Source: CAYFFO01 sp964342485 (GTDB lineage Bacteria > Chloroflexota > Dehalococcoidia > Lucifugimonadales > CAJWER01). Taken from it: a stretch of DNA of 50,781 nt. A program made the translations under genes and the position numbers. Below the pieces are notes generated by a model. The model had not been told where the DNA came from. It saw only the letters and a program-made list of their open reading frames with translations, and did no database searches. Location: assembly GCA_964342485.1 (NCBI GenBank), contig CAYFFO010000012.1, forward strand, positions 1 through 50,781, read 5' to 3'. Every line of letters begins with the position of its first letter. Position 1 is the stretch's first letter. Below are positions 9,110-18,050 of the stretch, one piece after another.

Positions 9110-9118
9110 CTTTAAATA

Positions 9119-9619
9119 TCAAGACAATAACTCATTTTCATCGATTTCTATGTCTTCCAAATCTGGCTCTGATATGTCTGCATCCTCGATGTCGGTATCA
9201 GATAGGTTTGCTCCGACTAGATTAGCTTCACTTAAGTTAGTGTTACTAATGGTGGCACCTTCAAAATTAGATTCAAAAAGATTCGCTCCACTTAGATCTG
9301 CCCCTGTTAAATCTGCTTGACTTAGGTTCGCTTCTGAGAGGTTTGCTTCGCTAAGATTGGTTCCATCAAGTTTTCCTTCACCTAGATCCGATATATTTAA
9401 ACTGGCACCAGTAAGGTTAGCCTTGTTTAGATCTGCATAACTTAGATCTGCACCACTTAATTCGGATCCGATTAAATTAGCGCTAGCAAGATTAGTTCCT
9501 CTAAAATCAGCTCCTACTAAATTTGAAAAACTCAAATCTATTCCTGAAAGATCTAAATCGGCAAGACTGTCTCCCATTTCTATCATTTCAAGAACAACTT
9601 CACGAGAGTATTCTGACAT
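9119..9619 (-). CDS. Pentapeptide-repeat protein
   Basis: 166 residues. From about residue 20 to 150 the sequence is almost continuous A(D/N)LxX pentapeptides (for example LSGAD, LSYAD, LNKAN, LTGAD, LSGAN), which fold into a right-handed quadrilateral beta-helix. The C-terminal 20 residues are strongly acidic (repeated Asp/Glu), so the particle would be negative at that end. Some relatives (Qnr, MfpA) mimic DNA and protect gyrase, but most have no known function and nothing here identifies a target. No signal peptide, so presumably cytoplasmic. AGAGGT lies about ten bases before the ATG. It is convergent with the preceding TIM-barrel gene with nine bases between stops. Confidence 0.85.
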   Translation of the reverse strand: MSEYSREVVLEMIEMGDSLADLDLSGIDLSFSNLVGADFRGTNLASANLIGSELSGADLSYADLNKANLTGASLNISDLGEGKLDGTNLSEANLSEANLSQADLTGADLSGANLFESNFEGATISNTNLSEANLVGANLSDTDIEDADISEPDLEDIEIDENELLS

Positions 9620-9718
9620 CTATTAGGTGACCTCTTTTATCTACTTTATATAAGAATAATAACTTAAATATTGATATAAATGGAAGCCTAGTTTAGAAAA
9701 TTTCTCTAAGTGAGTTTA

Positions 9719-10720
9719 TTAAGCTTCGTACCTTATTCTTGGATCAATTATAGATAAAAGTATGTCCGAAAGAAGGGTCCCAATAACGGTCAGAATACCT
9801 GATATTAGAATTATGAATCCTGATAAATTAACATCTTCTGCTTCTATTGCTTCAAGTAGGAGTGGACCAAGGGTAGGTAAACTGAGAACCACTGAAACTA
9901 TAATGCTCCCACTGACTAAAGACGGTAACAAGTATCCAACGGTACTGACTAAAGGATTTATAGCAACCCTGACTGGATATTTAAGTATCAATCTTAATGG
10001 AGATAGTCCTTTAGATCTTGCAGTTAACACATAAGGTTTGCTGAGTTCGTCAAGCAGATTATTACGCATTACTCGAATAAGACCAGCAGTGCCTGATGTT
10101 CCTAATACGATTGCAGGTATCCATAGGTGGTCTATAAGATCTTTAACCTTATTTATACTCCATGGTACATTGATATAATCTGCTGAAAAAAGTCCTCCAA
10201 CGGTCATATCTAAATAGGCGAAAAACAGGTACATTAAAACCAGGCCTAGGAGGAAGTCCGGCACTGCCAAACCAGAAAAGCCGACGAGTGTAAATACGTA
10301 ATCACCTATACTATGCTGCCGAACTGCTGAGTAGATTCCAATAGGAATCGCAAGTGTCCAAGTAACGATTATAGTAAATCCTGTGAGAACAACGGTTAAC
10401 CATAGCCGGTCTCCAATCATTTCTTTAACAGGGATATCTATAATTTCTCTGTACTGGAAAGACATGCCGAGTTTACCTCGAAGCAGGTTCCATATCCACT
10501 TTGAATAACGAACATAATTCGGTTTATCTAGTCCAAGGTTTCTACGTAATGTTTCTACATGTTTTGGATCCGGGTCAACATCGTTGTAATTCTGGAATAG
10601 GTCTATAAAACGTTCTACTTGATTTCCTGGAGGCACTTCGATAATGATAAATGTCAAAACACTGATAGCCCATATGGATATGAGTGCAGCGACCAAGCGG
10701 AAAACAAGGTATTTAGCCAT
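9719..10720 (-). CDS. ABC transporter permease, DppB/OppB family (orphan)
   Basis: The first ATG in frame, 10720, gives 333 residues beginning MAKYLVFRLVAAL, the typical DppB-type opening. A TTG 24 bases earlier is possible. It has one N-terminal segment, a long periplasmic loop and a core of transmembrane segments. The EAA-type coupling loop is visible as YVLTARSKGLS. The family forms peptide/nickel/oligosaccharide importers with a DppC permease, two ATPases and a binding protein. None of these partners is present nearby, so this permease is orphaned here or works with distant subunits. A weak hairpin follows the stop. Confidence 0.85.
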   Translation of the reverse strand: MAKYLVFRLVAALISIWAISVLTFIIIEVPPGNQVERFIDLFQNYNDVDPDPKHVETLRRNLGLDKPNYVRYSKWIWNLLRGKLGMSFQYREIIDIPVKEMIGDRLWLTVVLTGFTIIVTWTLAIPIGIYSAVRQHSIGDYVFTLVGFSGLAVPDFLLGLVLMYLFFAYLDMTVGGLFSADYINVPWSINKVKDLIDHLWIPAIVLGTSGTAGLIRVMRNNLLDELSKPYVLTARSKGLSPLRLILKYPVRVAINPLVSTVGYLLPSLVSGSIIVSVVLSLPTLGPLLLEAIEAEDVNLSGFIILISGILTVIGTLLSDILLSIIDPRIRYEA

Positions 10721-10779
10721 AAGTATTTTATCGAAATGGGACAAGAATTTTCATGAGGGTATTATAGATTTCTTGGAAG

Positions 10780-10812
10780 ATTTGTCCATGACTGACAAAT
10801 GAGGCGTATATT
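10780..10812 (+). promoter_or_regulatory. Promoter with palindromic operator candidate upstream of the DHA2 MFS gene
   Basis: ATTTGTC (10780-10786), seven bases, then GACAAAT (10794-10800) is a perfect 7-bp inverted repeat. TTGTCC at 10782-10787 inside it can serve as a -35 element, and CGTATA (10805-10810) or TATATT (10807-10812) as the -10. A repressor bound to the palindrome would cover the -35 region, a common layout for drug-efflux genes. No regulator gene is adjacent. Confidence 0.4.
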
Positions 10813-10836
10813 GATAAGAGACAAAAGATAACGATA

Positions 10837-12327
10837 ATGAAAAATAATCATAAAACGTTTTCAATTTTCAGGACTAATCAACAAATAGCATCGAGTCCTA
10901 ATTATAAATGGTGGGCATTTATTGCCACAGCCATAGGAATTTTCTTAACGGTAATGGATCAATCTAGTTTGACTTTAGCTGTACCAAAAATATCTGAAGA
11001 ATTTGGACTAGACATACCTACTGCTCAGTGGATTGTACTTGGTTATATTTTGAGTACAAGTGCTTTACTGATGCCTATGGGAAGGATAGCCGATGTTTTG
11101 GGTCGTGATAGGGTTTTTGCGCTTGGCGTAATTGCATTTACCTGTTTTGCATTGTTTGCCGGGATTTCACCGTCAATTGAAATATTGATTTTTGTGAAAA
11201 TCCTTCAAGGTGTTGCTGCTGCTGCTATACAGGCAAACGGTATGGCGATAATTATCGATGTATTCCCAAATATTGAAAGAGGTAAGGCTCTTGGCATGCA
11301 TATGTCGGTCATTGGTGTCGGATCAATAAGTGGGCCGATTATTGGAGGTACATTGGTTAACGCCTTTGGTTGGAGATCCATATTTTTTCTAACTATACCT
11401 GTGGGTATTATGGCGGTGATATTTTTTGTAAAAGTGATTAAAAAGAGTGCAGTAGTGTCGGGAACTTCAATGAAATTGAAAAAATTTGATTGGACTGGGG
11501 CTGCCATTTCTTCCCTGGTTTTGATTCTGTTTTTGGTCAGTGTTTCAAACGCCCATAAAGTCGGATGGTTCTCATTACCTATAACATCCGGACTTATTCT
11601 TTCATGTTCTTTGTTAATAGTATTCGTCTTTTGGGAATCTAGATCCCCTGATCCTATGCTCGACTTGAGCCTGTTTAAAGATAAACTGTTTTCAATAGGT
11701 GTCAGCGCTAGATTTTTTTCATTCCTAGCTGGATCATTCGTGTATTTCCTTATGCCATTTTTGCTAATTCAAGCTATAGGATATAACCCAAGAGATGCCG
11801 GGTTTCTTATGTTACCGGGAGCCATTAGTATTGCTTTAATGGGACCTTTAACTGGAAGACTATCAGACCATTTTGGAACTAGGTGGCTTGGAGTGTTAGG
11901 CATGGGGTTTACTGCCACTGCTATGTATATCTTTTCTAGTCTAGACGTGACTTCATCTCCGATACATGTTATTTCAGGTATGATTTTATTAGGTTCAGGG
12001 CTTGGTACATTTTCTTCAACCAATACTAGTGCTGTGACCAGTATTGTAGGTCCAGATAGTTATGGAATTGCTTCGGCGTTTTTAAATGTAACTAGAACTT
12101 CAGGTAATTTAACAGGAATAGCTTTGGCTACATCTATTGTAGCTGTGACCATGGCATCAAATGGTTATGAGCCAAATTTGACTTTAAATCAAGGTGACTC
12201 ATTGATTGATCTGAAAAACGCTTTCATTTCCGGAATTCACAATGCTTATCTCACTGCAACGGGAATCGCTGTTATATCAATGGTTTTATGTACGGTTAGA
12301 GGCGAATCGAAATTCAAATTAACCTAG
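10837..12327 (+). CDS. MFS transporter, DHA2 (EmrB/QacA) family
   Basis: 496 residues and about 14 hydrophobic segments, as expected for the 14-TMS drug:H+ antiporter-2 group of inner-membrane exporters. The N-terminal TM1 carries MDQSSLTLAVPKI, matching the family D-x-T-ivn-vAlP signature with Asp in TM1. The inter-TM2/3 loop reads GRIADVLGRDRVF (motif A), and the TM5 antiporter motif C region is GVGSISGPIIGG. The substrate is probably an amphiphilic toxic compound or metabolite, but this is family-level inference. The stop codon lies one base from the stop of the convergent SDR gene, leaving no room for a separate terminator. Confidence 0.85.
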   Translation: MKNNHKTFSIFRTNQQIASSPNYKWWAFIATAIGIFLTVMDQSSLTLAVPKISEEFGLDIPTAQWIVLGYILSTSALLMPMGRIADVLGRDRVFALGVIAFTCFALFAGISPSIEILIFVKILQGVAAAAIQANGMAIIIDVFPNIERGKALGMHMSVIGVGSISGPIIGGTLVNAFGWRSIFFLTIPVGIMAVIFFVKVIKKSAVVSGTSMKLKKFDWTGAAISSLVLILFLVSVSNAHKVGWFSLPITSGLILSCSLLIVFVFWESRSPDPMLDLSLFKDKLFSIGVSARFFSFLAGSFVYFLMPFLLIQAIGYNPRDAGFLMLPGAISIALMGPLTGRLSDHFGTRWLGVLGMGFTATAMYIFSSLDVTSSPIHVISGMILLGSGLGTFSSTNTSAVTSIVGPDSYGIASAFLNVTRTSGNLTGIALATSIVAVTMASNGYEPNLTLNQGDSLIDLKNAFISGIHNAYLTATGIAVISMVLCTVRGESKFKLT

Positions 12328-12328
12328 A

Positions 12329-13141
12329 CTAATGTTCCATAACCATGCCGCCATCTATATTAATTGATTGGCCGTGTATCCAGGAAGCAGCCTCTGTACA
12401 AAGAAATGCTATAAAGTTCGCAACTTCAGAAGGTGTACCGGCTCGTCCGATAGGATGTTCAGCCTCTCTCTTCTTCCATGCGTCTCCCCTGCCGAAAACG
12501 TCCATTCTAGCGGTGTCTACTGCAGCTGGACAAACTGCATTAACGTTGATTTTGTGAGGTCCTAGTTCCTTGGCTAAAGACTGAGTCATTCCTATAACAG
12601 CAAAGTTACCAGCGTTATATGCCGCTGTTGCTGCTGAGCCACGTTTTCCTGCGACAGAAGATACACTGACAATTTTACCACCCTGGTCCTGTTTTAGTAG
12701 TTGTTTAACAAAGGACCTGGTACATAAATAAGTACCTCGTATTTTTACATCAACTACACGTTGAAAAACTTCCGGTTCTACATCGACAATTGGTGCTCTA
12801 TCTTTCCCTACTGCGACAGCTGCATTGTTTATCAATATATCAACCCGTCCGAATTTTTCTACAGCCTGGCTGACCATATTTTCGGTTTGCCCAACATCTG
12901 TAACATCAACTGTTATTGGCAGAGCTTGTCTACCCAAATTTTGGATGTCTTCAGCTGTGCTAATAACATCTTTCCAGCCTATCTGTTTTTCGTCGTCTGG
13001 AAATGTAGATGGATCTCTTCCCGTTCCTGTTACTACAATATCTGCTCCGAGGGTGGCTAATGCTATAGCGGTTGAATAACCTATACTTCGTCGTCTTCCC
13101 GCCCCTGTAATTATGGCAACTTGTCCGTCTAATTCACCCAT
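12329..13141 (-). CDS. SDR-family protein with catalytic Lys replaced by Asn
   Basis: 270 residues with the classical SDR layout. The nucleotide motif is TGAGRRRSIG at 12-21, NNAA at 105-108, Ser162 in VSVSSVAG, Tyr175, and a C-terminal INIDGG. AGGAG sits eight bases before the ATG. The active-site signature should read Y-x3-K, but here it is Y175-N-A-G-N179, so the Lys that lowers the Tyr pKa and holds the nicotinamide ribose is missing. The rest of the fold looks intact, so it may be a weak or altered enzyme, or a binding protein. An insertion near residues 40-60 (after TGTGRD) is longer than usual. Natural substrate unknown. Confidence 0.8.
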   Translation of the reverse strand: MGELDGQVAIITGAGRRRSIGYSTAIALATLGADIVVTGTGRDPSTFPDDEKQIGWKDVISTAEDIQNLGRQALPITVDVTDVGQTENMVSQAVEKFGRVDILINNAAVAVGKDRAPIVDVEPEVFQRVVDVKIRGTYLCTRSFVKQLLKQDQGGKIVSVSSVAGKRGSAATAAYNAGNFAVIGMTQSLAKELGPHKINVNAVCPAAVDTARMDVFGRGDAWKKREAEHPIGRAGTPSEVANFIAFLCTEAASWIHGQSINIDGGMVMEH

Positions 13142-13214
13142 GGTAATTTCTCCTAAAGATCAATACTTATATTACATTGTATAGAATTGTTGTCGCAGTG
13201 AATATTAAAGTTCT

Positions 13215-14429
13215 TTAATTGGCTTTACGGAGTGATGGTTGGGAGATTGAAATAATGGCCGTAGCGATAGTCAAGATAATCCCTATTACTGTGAAAGTAA
13301 ACCTGATTCCATATATATCAGTCATGAATCCAAGTGATAAAACGCCAATTGGAGCTAAACCGTAACTAATCATCATTAAACTTATTACTCTCCCTCTATA
13401 TTTATCCGGTACTGTTTCCATAGCGAGGGACTCTTTAAGGGCGCGTTGAGGTGAACCTCCGAAACCTTTAAACAACATTATTGGAATTCCTATCAAGAAG
13501 TTTGGAAAGATGACTAAAGCTATTACAGATAATCCAGCAATAAAACTGGTGCATAAGAGAATTAAACCTCTTTTCCATTGGCCGATTGAAGCTACAATTA
13601 AGGATCCTATCAGTGATCCTAATCCCATCACTGCAGTTAAGATTCCTAATGAATCTGCCTCTTTCTGGTAAACATCTACTACGAAAATAGGGAGCAATTG
13701 AATCATTGGTAATAGAAGCAATGTGGAAAGCAGAACCATAGCAACTAAAATTAGAACTCTTTGATTTCCAATAACAACTATAAGCCCAATCTTTATATCA
13801 TTAAGTAGACTTTGTTCAGGTTTTGGTTGGACAGTTTGTAATTTAGGGACCTTGTTGGTTAACAACATAGCCATTGTTTGTAAGATAAACATTGAAATAA
13901 ATACAAATTCCACACCCAGAAATGTGTATAAGGTTCCCGCCAATGCCGGTCCAGTTAAACCAATAAGGCTTTGTCCTGCAGAATTTAAAGATATGGCGTT
14001 TGTGATTTCTTTAGGAGCTACTAGTAGTGGTATCAAGGCTTGTCTTGCTGGTAGCATGAATGCGAAGAGCCCACCATGAAGGATCGAAGCAAAAAGAAGA
14101 TGATACCATGTGATTGTTCCTGTAATTACAGCAATAGCTAGAATTAAACTTATAATGGCCTCTCCACCTTGAAATAGTTGGATTAACCGTTTCTTTTCCA
14201 TTCGATCAGCTAAGGTTCCACCAAACAATCCTAGAATTATTAAGGGTAGTCCGTAACCTACACTGATTAACCCTATGATTTTTGCTGATCCCGTTAATTC
14301 ATAAGCCAAATATCCTTGACACATGAATTGGAATTGTCCGGCACACCACATAAACATAGTTCCAATCCAAAGGTTTCTGAAGTGTCTGTGCTTTAGGGAT
14401 GCTATGGTTGTATGGATTGAGTAATCCAT
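13215..14429 (-). CDS. MFS transporter, EntS/MFS_3-like exporter
   Basis: 404 residues with about 12 hydrophobic segments. The first cytoplasmic loop reads GGTLADRMEKKRLI, the MFS motif A. The N-terminal start (LKHRHFRNLWIG) matches the 'l...fr.lw.g' opening of the MFS_3/enterobactin-exporter group, 12-TM exporters of siderophores, macrolides and similar compounds. No siderophore genes are present. The substrate is not predictable. It lies downstream of the SDR in gene order but is transcribed separately; a short inverted repeat (TCTAT-N6-ATAGA, 14501-14516) lies 70 bases upstream of the start and may be a regulatory site. Confidence 0.8.
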   Translation of the reverse strand: MDYSIHTTIASLKHRHFRNLWIGTMFMWCAGQFQFMCQGYLAYELTGSAKIIGLISVGYGLPLIILGLFGGTLADRMEKKRLIQLFQGGEAIISLILAIAVITGTITWYHLLFASILHGGLFAFMLPARQALIPLLVAPKEITNAISLNSAGQSLIGLTGPALAGTLYTFLGVEFVFISMFILQTMAMLLTNKVPKLQTVQPKPEQSLLNDIKIGLIVVIGNQRVLILVAMVLLSTLLLLPMIQLLPIFVVDVYQKEADSLGILTAVMGLGSLIGSLIVASIGQWKRGLILLCTSFIAGLSVIALVIFPNFLIGIPIMLFKGFGGSPQRALKESLAMETVPDKYRGRVISLMMISYGLAPIGVLSLGFMTDIYGIRFTFTVIGIILTIATAIISISQPSLRKAN

Positions 14430-14564
14430 GTTTAGTTTCTTTTGTGCTCTTTGATGATGAATTAGATTAGTGTTTAATTTTCATTAGGCTAACAAAACTA
14501 TCTATTAGTGTATAGACGCCCATAACTTATAATCTTTGATAGGCTTTTTTTAGTGTCACAAATG

Positions 14565-14602
14565 TAAGAATCCTGTGCGAATTTAATCACACAGGATTCT
14601 TA
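14565..14602 (-). terminator. 13-bp perfect hairpin downstream of the rsmD-coaD operon
   Basis: TAAGAATCCTGTG at 14565-14577 and its exact complement at 14590-14602 form a 13-bp stem with a 12-base loop. It lies 38 bases past the stop of the coiled-coil gene, so it most likely ends that minus-strand operon. There is no clear U-run after the stem in the minus direction, so it may act by stabilising the 3' end rather than as a classic intrinsic terminator. Confidence 0.6.
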
Positions 14603-14640
14603 GTTTTAACACGGCTCCCCCTTATTCAAATAATGAATAA

Positions 14641-15207
14641 TTAAGCTGGTATATTACTCTCAAGTTCCAAGCTAAGTGCATCAATACCTTTGCGCACCTG
14701 GTTTAAAAGTGTGGAAAGACGTTCTTCTAATTCAAAAAGGATTTCTTGCGCATATCGGTCTGCACCTTCCCTCTTATTTTTTGCCAAAGTATCAGCATCT
14801 TCAACAATCCCATAAGCTTTATTGTTTGCTTCTTGGATTATTGTTTCGGCTTTTTCTATTGCAATTGTATTGGTTTGTTCTGCTCTTTTTTCGGCCTCTT
14901 GGGTAATAATTGATTCATCCAGTTTGTTAGCCTGTTCTTCCATTGCTGCCGTAGTCACATTGGCAGCTTGTTGCCTGGCTGAATCTTTGATGCGTTGAGC
15001 TTCAAGTTGGGCTTGATTAATCAAAGCATCTTTTTGCCGGATGATTTCCCGGGCCTCTTGTATGTCTGGTGGTATAGCGGATTTGAGTTCATCTGCTAAT
15101 TCTCCTACTTTATCTCCATCTAAGATGACTTTTTTACCAAGTCCTGGTACGCTGGTACCACTTGCCAAAACCGAATCCATTTCCTCAATAAGTTCAACTA
15201 TGTTCAT
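14641..15207 (-). CDS. Coiled-coil protein (DivIVA / ATP-synthase-b-like)
   Basis: 188 residues. Residues 1-50 include a short conserved-looking head with GTSVPGLGKKVIL. About residues 50-170 are almost pure helical, Ala/Glu/Lys/Gln-rich coiled coil. It has no membrane segment, which argues against a true F-type b subunit. Its ATG overlaps the coaD stop by four bases (ATGA), so the two are translationally coupled. Small DivIVA-like coiled-coil proteins sit next to rsmD-coaD in several Gram-positive-type genomes and are linked to envelope growth or division. A similar role is my inference. Confidence 0.6.
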   Translation of the reverse strand: MNIVELIEEMDSVLASGTSVPGLGKKVILDGDKVGELADELKSAIPPDIQEAREIIRQKDALINQAQLEAQRIKDSARQQAANVTTAAMEEQANKLDESIITQEAEKRAEQTNTIAIEKAETIIQEANNKAYGIVEDADTLAKNKREGADRYAQEILFELEERLSTLLNQVRKGIDALSLELESNIPA

Positions 15208-15710
15208 ATTATTTTCCCCTTTTTATTTATTTCCTTTGAATATTTTTTATGGATCTCAGATGCAACATTTTCTGGTACCAAACTACTAACGTTACCCCCT
15301 AGTTTGGCGACCTCTTTTATACGGCTTGAGTAAATGAATTGATTTTCCAGAGCGCTCATCAGGCAAACTACATCTACCTCTGGATGTAAATTTCTCCACA
15401 TTAAAGTCATCTCGAATTCGGTTTCAAAATCCAACCCTGCACGTAGTCCTCGGACGATGAAATTCGAGTTGTAATTTTGAACCAATTCTGGAGCGACTAG
15501 TCCAGAGAATGAAACCACTTCAATATTTGGAACATCGATTAATGACTGTTTAAACATCTCTACTCTTTCTTCTGTTGAAAAAAGAACGTTTTTCGGAGGG
15601 GTTTCATATACTGCAATAATCAATTCGTCGAAAAGCTTTGCAGCACGTTTAGCTACGTCAATATGTCCATTGTGAACAGGATCAAAACTACCGGGATAAA
15701 CAGCTGTCAT
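15204..15710 (-). CDS. coaD: Phosphopantetheine adenylyltransferase
   Basis: 168 residues, normal length. The enzyme joins 4'-phosphopantetheine and ATP to form dephospho-CoA, the fourth step of CoA synthesis. The nucleotidyltransferase motif is GSFDPVHNGH near residues 7-16 (T/HxGH site). RGLRAG and FETEFEM are the usual phosphopantetheine-binding segments, and the second ATP motif appears as YSSRIKEVA, a small variant of the usual ISSSxxKE. It lies between rsmD (eight bases apart) and the coiled-coil gene (4-base overlap), a conserved rsmD-coaD pairing. No odd features beyond a slightly longer basic C-terminus. Confidence 0.95.
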   Translation of the reverse strand: MTAVYPGSFDPVHNGHIDVAKRAAKLFDELIIAVYETPPKNVLFSTEERVEMFKQSLIDVPNIEVVSFSGLVAPELVQNYNSNFIVRGLRAGLDFETEFEMTLMWRNLHPEVDVVCLMSALENQFIYSSRIKEVAKLGGNVSSLVPENVASEIHKKYSKEINKKGKII

Positions 15711-15718
15711 TTGTTCTC

Positions 15719-16267
15719 CTAAAGCTCGTATATAGAGATACAGGTATCCCCATATTTACGAGTCCTGCTACGAAAAAAATTCCCATATTTGACTGAAAGT
15801 TGTAACTTGGAAATGTGTTCACAGACTACTAGAACATCGTCACTAGGCAATGAATTGTTTTCCAGTTCTTGCATTAACCCAACCCAGGGGTCGGTGTTGT
15901 AGGGTGGGTCTGCAAATATTAATTGATAGGGGCCATTTAGTTCTTTCAAAGCAGATTCTACTTTTCGTGCTAGTACCCTGCTTTTCTCTTTAAAGCCGAG
16001 GTTGTTTAAATTTGATCTAATCTGTCTGGAACGGTGAGAATTCTTCTCGACGAAATCTACATGGTTAGCATTTCTGCTAAGTGCTTCGATTCCCATGGCT
16101 CCGGTCCCTGCAAATAAGTCGAGGACATTTGAGGAAACAATTTTTTCGATTCCCAACATCGAAAAAATTGCGGATCGCACGAGAGTGGATGTGGGTCGAA
16201 GATCGTTAGATTTGTCAATCTTTAATGACCTGCCTCTATGTGTTCCGCCGGATATTCTAGTTGTCAT
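15719..16267 (-). CDS. rsmD: 16S rRNA (guanine966-N2)-methyltransferase
   Basis: 182 residues. It methylates G966 of 16S rRNA using S-adenosylmethionine. The N-terminal R-x-x-GG-x-x-(R/K)GR signature appears as TRISGGTHRGRSL. The SAM-binding loop is VLDLFAGTGAMGIEA near residues 48-62, and the catalytic D/N-PP-Y motif is ADPPYNTDPW. It is the first gene of the rsmD-coaD-coiled-coil operon and is divergent from lysS, sharing a 282-base promoter region with it. Confidence 0.93.
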   Translation of the reverse strand: MTTRISGGTHRGRSLKIDKSNDLRPTSTLVRSAIFSMLGIEKIVSSNVLDLFAGTGAMGIEALSRNANHVDFVEKNSHRSRQIRSNLNNLGFKEKSRVLARKVESALKELNGPYQLIFADPPYNTDPWVGLMQELENNSLPSDDVLVVCEHISKLQLSVKYGNFFRSRTRKYGDTCISIYEL

Positions 16268-16420
16268 TGATATTGCTACCGAACTCTTATTTCATAAATA
16301 TTTCCGAAATGCTAGCACTGTATTTGAATTTGGTGAAAGTAAAAATACGACCTATTTTTTGGAAAAGTTTAGGATTTGTACAAATATTACATTTTGATAA
16401 CGAATTTTACTTCTATCTCG

Positions 16421-16447
16421 TTTACTTTCATCTTGTTGCAATATAAT
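16421..16447 (+). promoter_or_regulatory. Candidate sigma-70-type promoter for lysS
   Basis: A perfect TATAAT at 16442-16447 is preceded by TTTACT at 16421-16426 (15-base spacer; GTTTAC at 16420-16425 gives 16). It lies about 95 bases before the chosen lysS start, in the rsmD/lysS divergent region. The -10 is strong by eye and the -35 is weak. Confidence 0.4.
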
Positions 16448-16549
16448 ATGAATCGTAGCTAGCAGGGTCTTCAATAGAGCTATTAATATTGTTGACTCTT
16501 TTCACTAACTGTGAAGAAATCTAAATTAATTACAGGAGTTTGTTTCATT

Positions 16550-18031
16550 TTGCAACAGCAAGAAAGTGAATTGTTAAGAGTCCGAAGAGAGAAAATTAAT
16601 ACTATACGTGAGAAAGGAATTGATCCCTATCCTGGTTCATATCAACGCACACATACTAGTGTAGAAGCTATTGAAATGTTCGAAAGTACTGAAGATCAAC
16701 AACAAGAACATTTTAAGTCGGAAAAAGTTTCAGTTGTAGGTAGAATCGTCAGACGTAGCAATATGGGGAAGGCTGTTTTCTTAGATTTACAGGATGGATA
16801 CGGTAAGTTACAAGTCCTATTTCGAAGGAACAATATCGAGGACTCATACGAAAACCTTTCAGATATTGATATAGGAGATTGGTTGGGTGTTAAAGGTCCC
16901 CTATTTAGAACAAGGACAGGTGAAGTCACCGTTGAAGTTTTTGAATGGACACTTTTATGTAAATCAATAAGGTTTTTACCAGAAAAATGGCATGGTCTCA
17001 CGGATATTGAAACAAGATACCGTCAAAGATATTTAGATTTAATTTCCAATGAAGACGCAAGACGAGTAGCAATCATGAGAAGCCGACTCGTACAGGAACT
17101 TAGAAGGTTTATGGACGATCGAGGGTTTATGGAAGTAGAAACACCAGTTTTAGTTTCAATAGCAGCAGGAGGTACTGCGAGCCCGTTTTCAACTCATCAC
17201 AACGCGCTTAACAGAAACCTTTACCTAAGAATAGCTACTGAACTCTATTTGAAACGTCTTGTAGTAGGAGGATTGGAAAAAGTATATGAAATAGGTCGTA
17301 TATTTCGTAATGAAGGTGTGGATCATACACATAACCCAGAATTTACAATGATGGAAAGTTATGAGGCTTTTGCTGACTACAATGATGTAATGAGTATGGT
17401 TGAGCAGTTGGTATTCAAACTGGCATTGAAGGTTCTAGATACTCCTCATATTAAATTTGGTTCTCATGAAATTGATTTGAGTCCACCATGGCCAAGAATT
17501 ACTCTTCGAAATGCTGTTGAGAAGTATTCAGGTATAGATTTCACAAAATATGATGATATTGAATCGTTAAAAAAGGTTATGGGTAGTTTAGGTCTAGATG
17601 TTGGTCAACAAATGAGTTGGGGTGGTCTTTTGGACAAACTTGTGTCTGACTTGGTTGAGCCTAAATTGATACAACCAACCTTTTTGATAGATTATCCCGT
17701 AGAAATGTCTCCACTTGCAAAAAAGAAACCAGATGATAACGATTTTGTAGAACGGTTTGAAGGGTTTATAGCTGGTATGGAAATCTGTAACGCTTTTACT
17801 GAACTGAATGATCCAATTGATCAGCGGGTGCGTTTTGAACAACAGGAGGCTCTTCATTCTCAGTTCCAAAATGAAGATATGGATCGTCTAGATGAAGATT
17901 TTTTGTTAGCGATCGAATATGGAATGCCACCAACAGGTGGTCTTGGAATCGGTATAGATAGGCTAATGATGTTGCTTTCGGGTCATGAATCTATTAGAGA
18001 AGTAGTTCTTTTTCCTCATATGCGTGGATAG
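16550..18031 (+). CDS. lysS: Lysyl-tRNA synthetase, class II
   Basis: 493 residues from TTG 16550, which has AGGAG at 16534-16538. The upstream in-frame GTG at 16511 would add 13 residues without a ribosome site. An N-terminal OB-fold anticodon-binding domain (about 50-150, including VVGRIVRRSNMGKAVFLDLQD) is followed by the class II core. Motif 2 reads FRNEGVDHTHNPEFTMME, then a lysine-site PVEMSPLAKK, then motif 3 GLGIGIDRLMMLL. The enzyme charges tRNA-Lys in the cytoplasm. The gene converges on the TIM-barrel gene with 19 bases between stops. Only the start codon is uncertain. Confidence 0.95.
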   Translation: MQQQESELLRVRREKINTIREKGIDPYPGSYQRTHTSVEAIEMFESTEDQQQEHFKSEKVSVVGRIVRRSNMGKAVFLDLQDGYGKLQVLFRRNNIEDSYENLSDIDIGDWLGVKGPLFRTRTGEVTVEVFEWTLLCKSIRFLPEKWHGLTDIETRYRQRYLDLISNEDARRVAIMRSRLVQELRRFMDDRGFMEVETPVLVSIAAGGTASPFSTHHNALNRNLYLRIATELYLKRLVVGGLEKVYEIGRIFRNEGVDHTHNPEFTMMESYEAFADYNDVMSMVEQLVFKLALKVLDTPHIKFGSHEIDLSPPWPRITLRNAVEKYSGIDFTKYDDIESLKKVMGSLGLDVGQQMSWGGLLDKLVSDLVEPKLIQPTFLIDYPVEMSPLAKKKPDDNDFVERFEGFIAGMEICNAFTELNDPIDQRVRFEQQEALHSQFQNEDMDRLDEDFLLAIEYGMPPTGGLGIGIDRLMMLLSGHESIREVVLFPHMRG

Positions 18032-18050
18032 GATAATGCCCTACAGCCAG

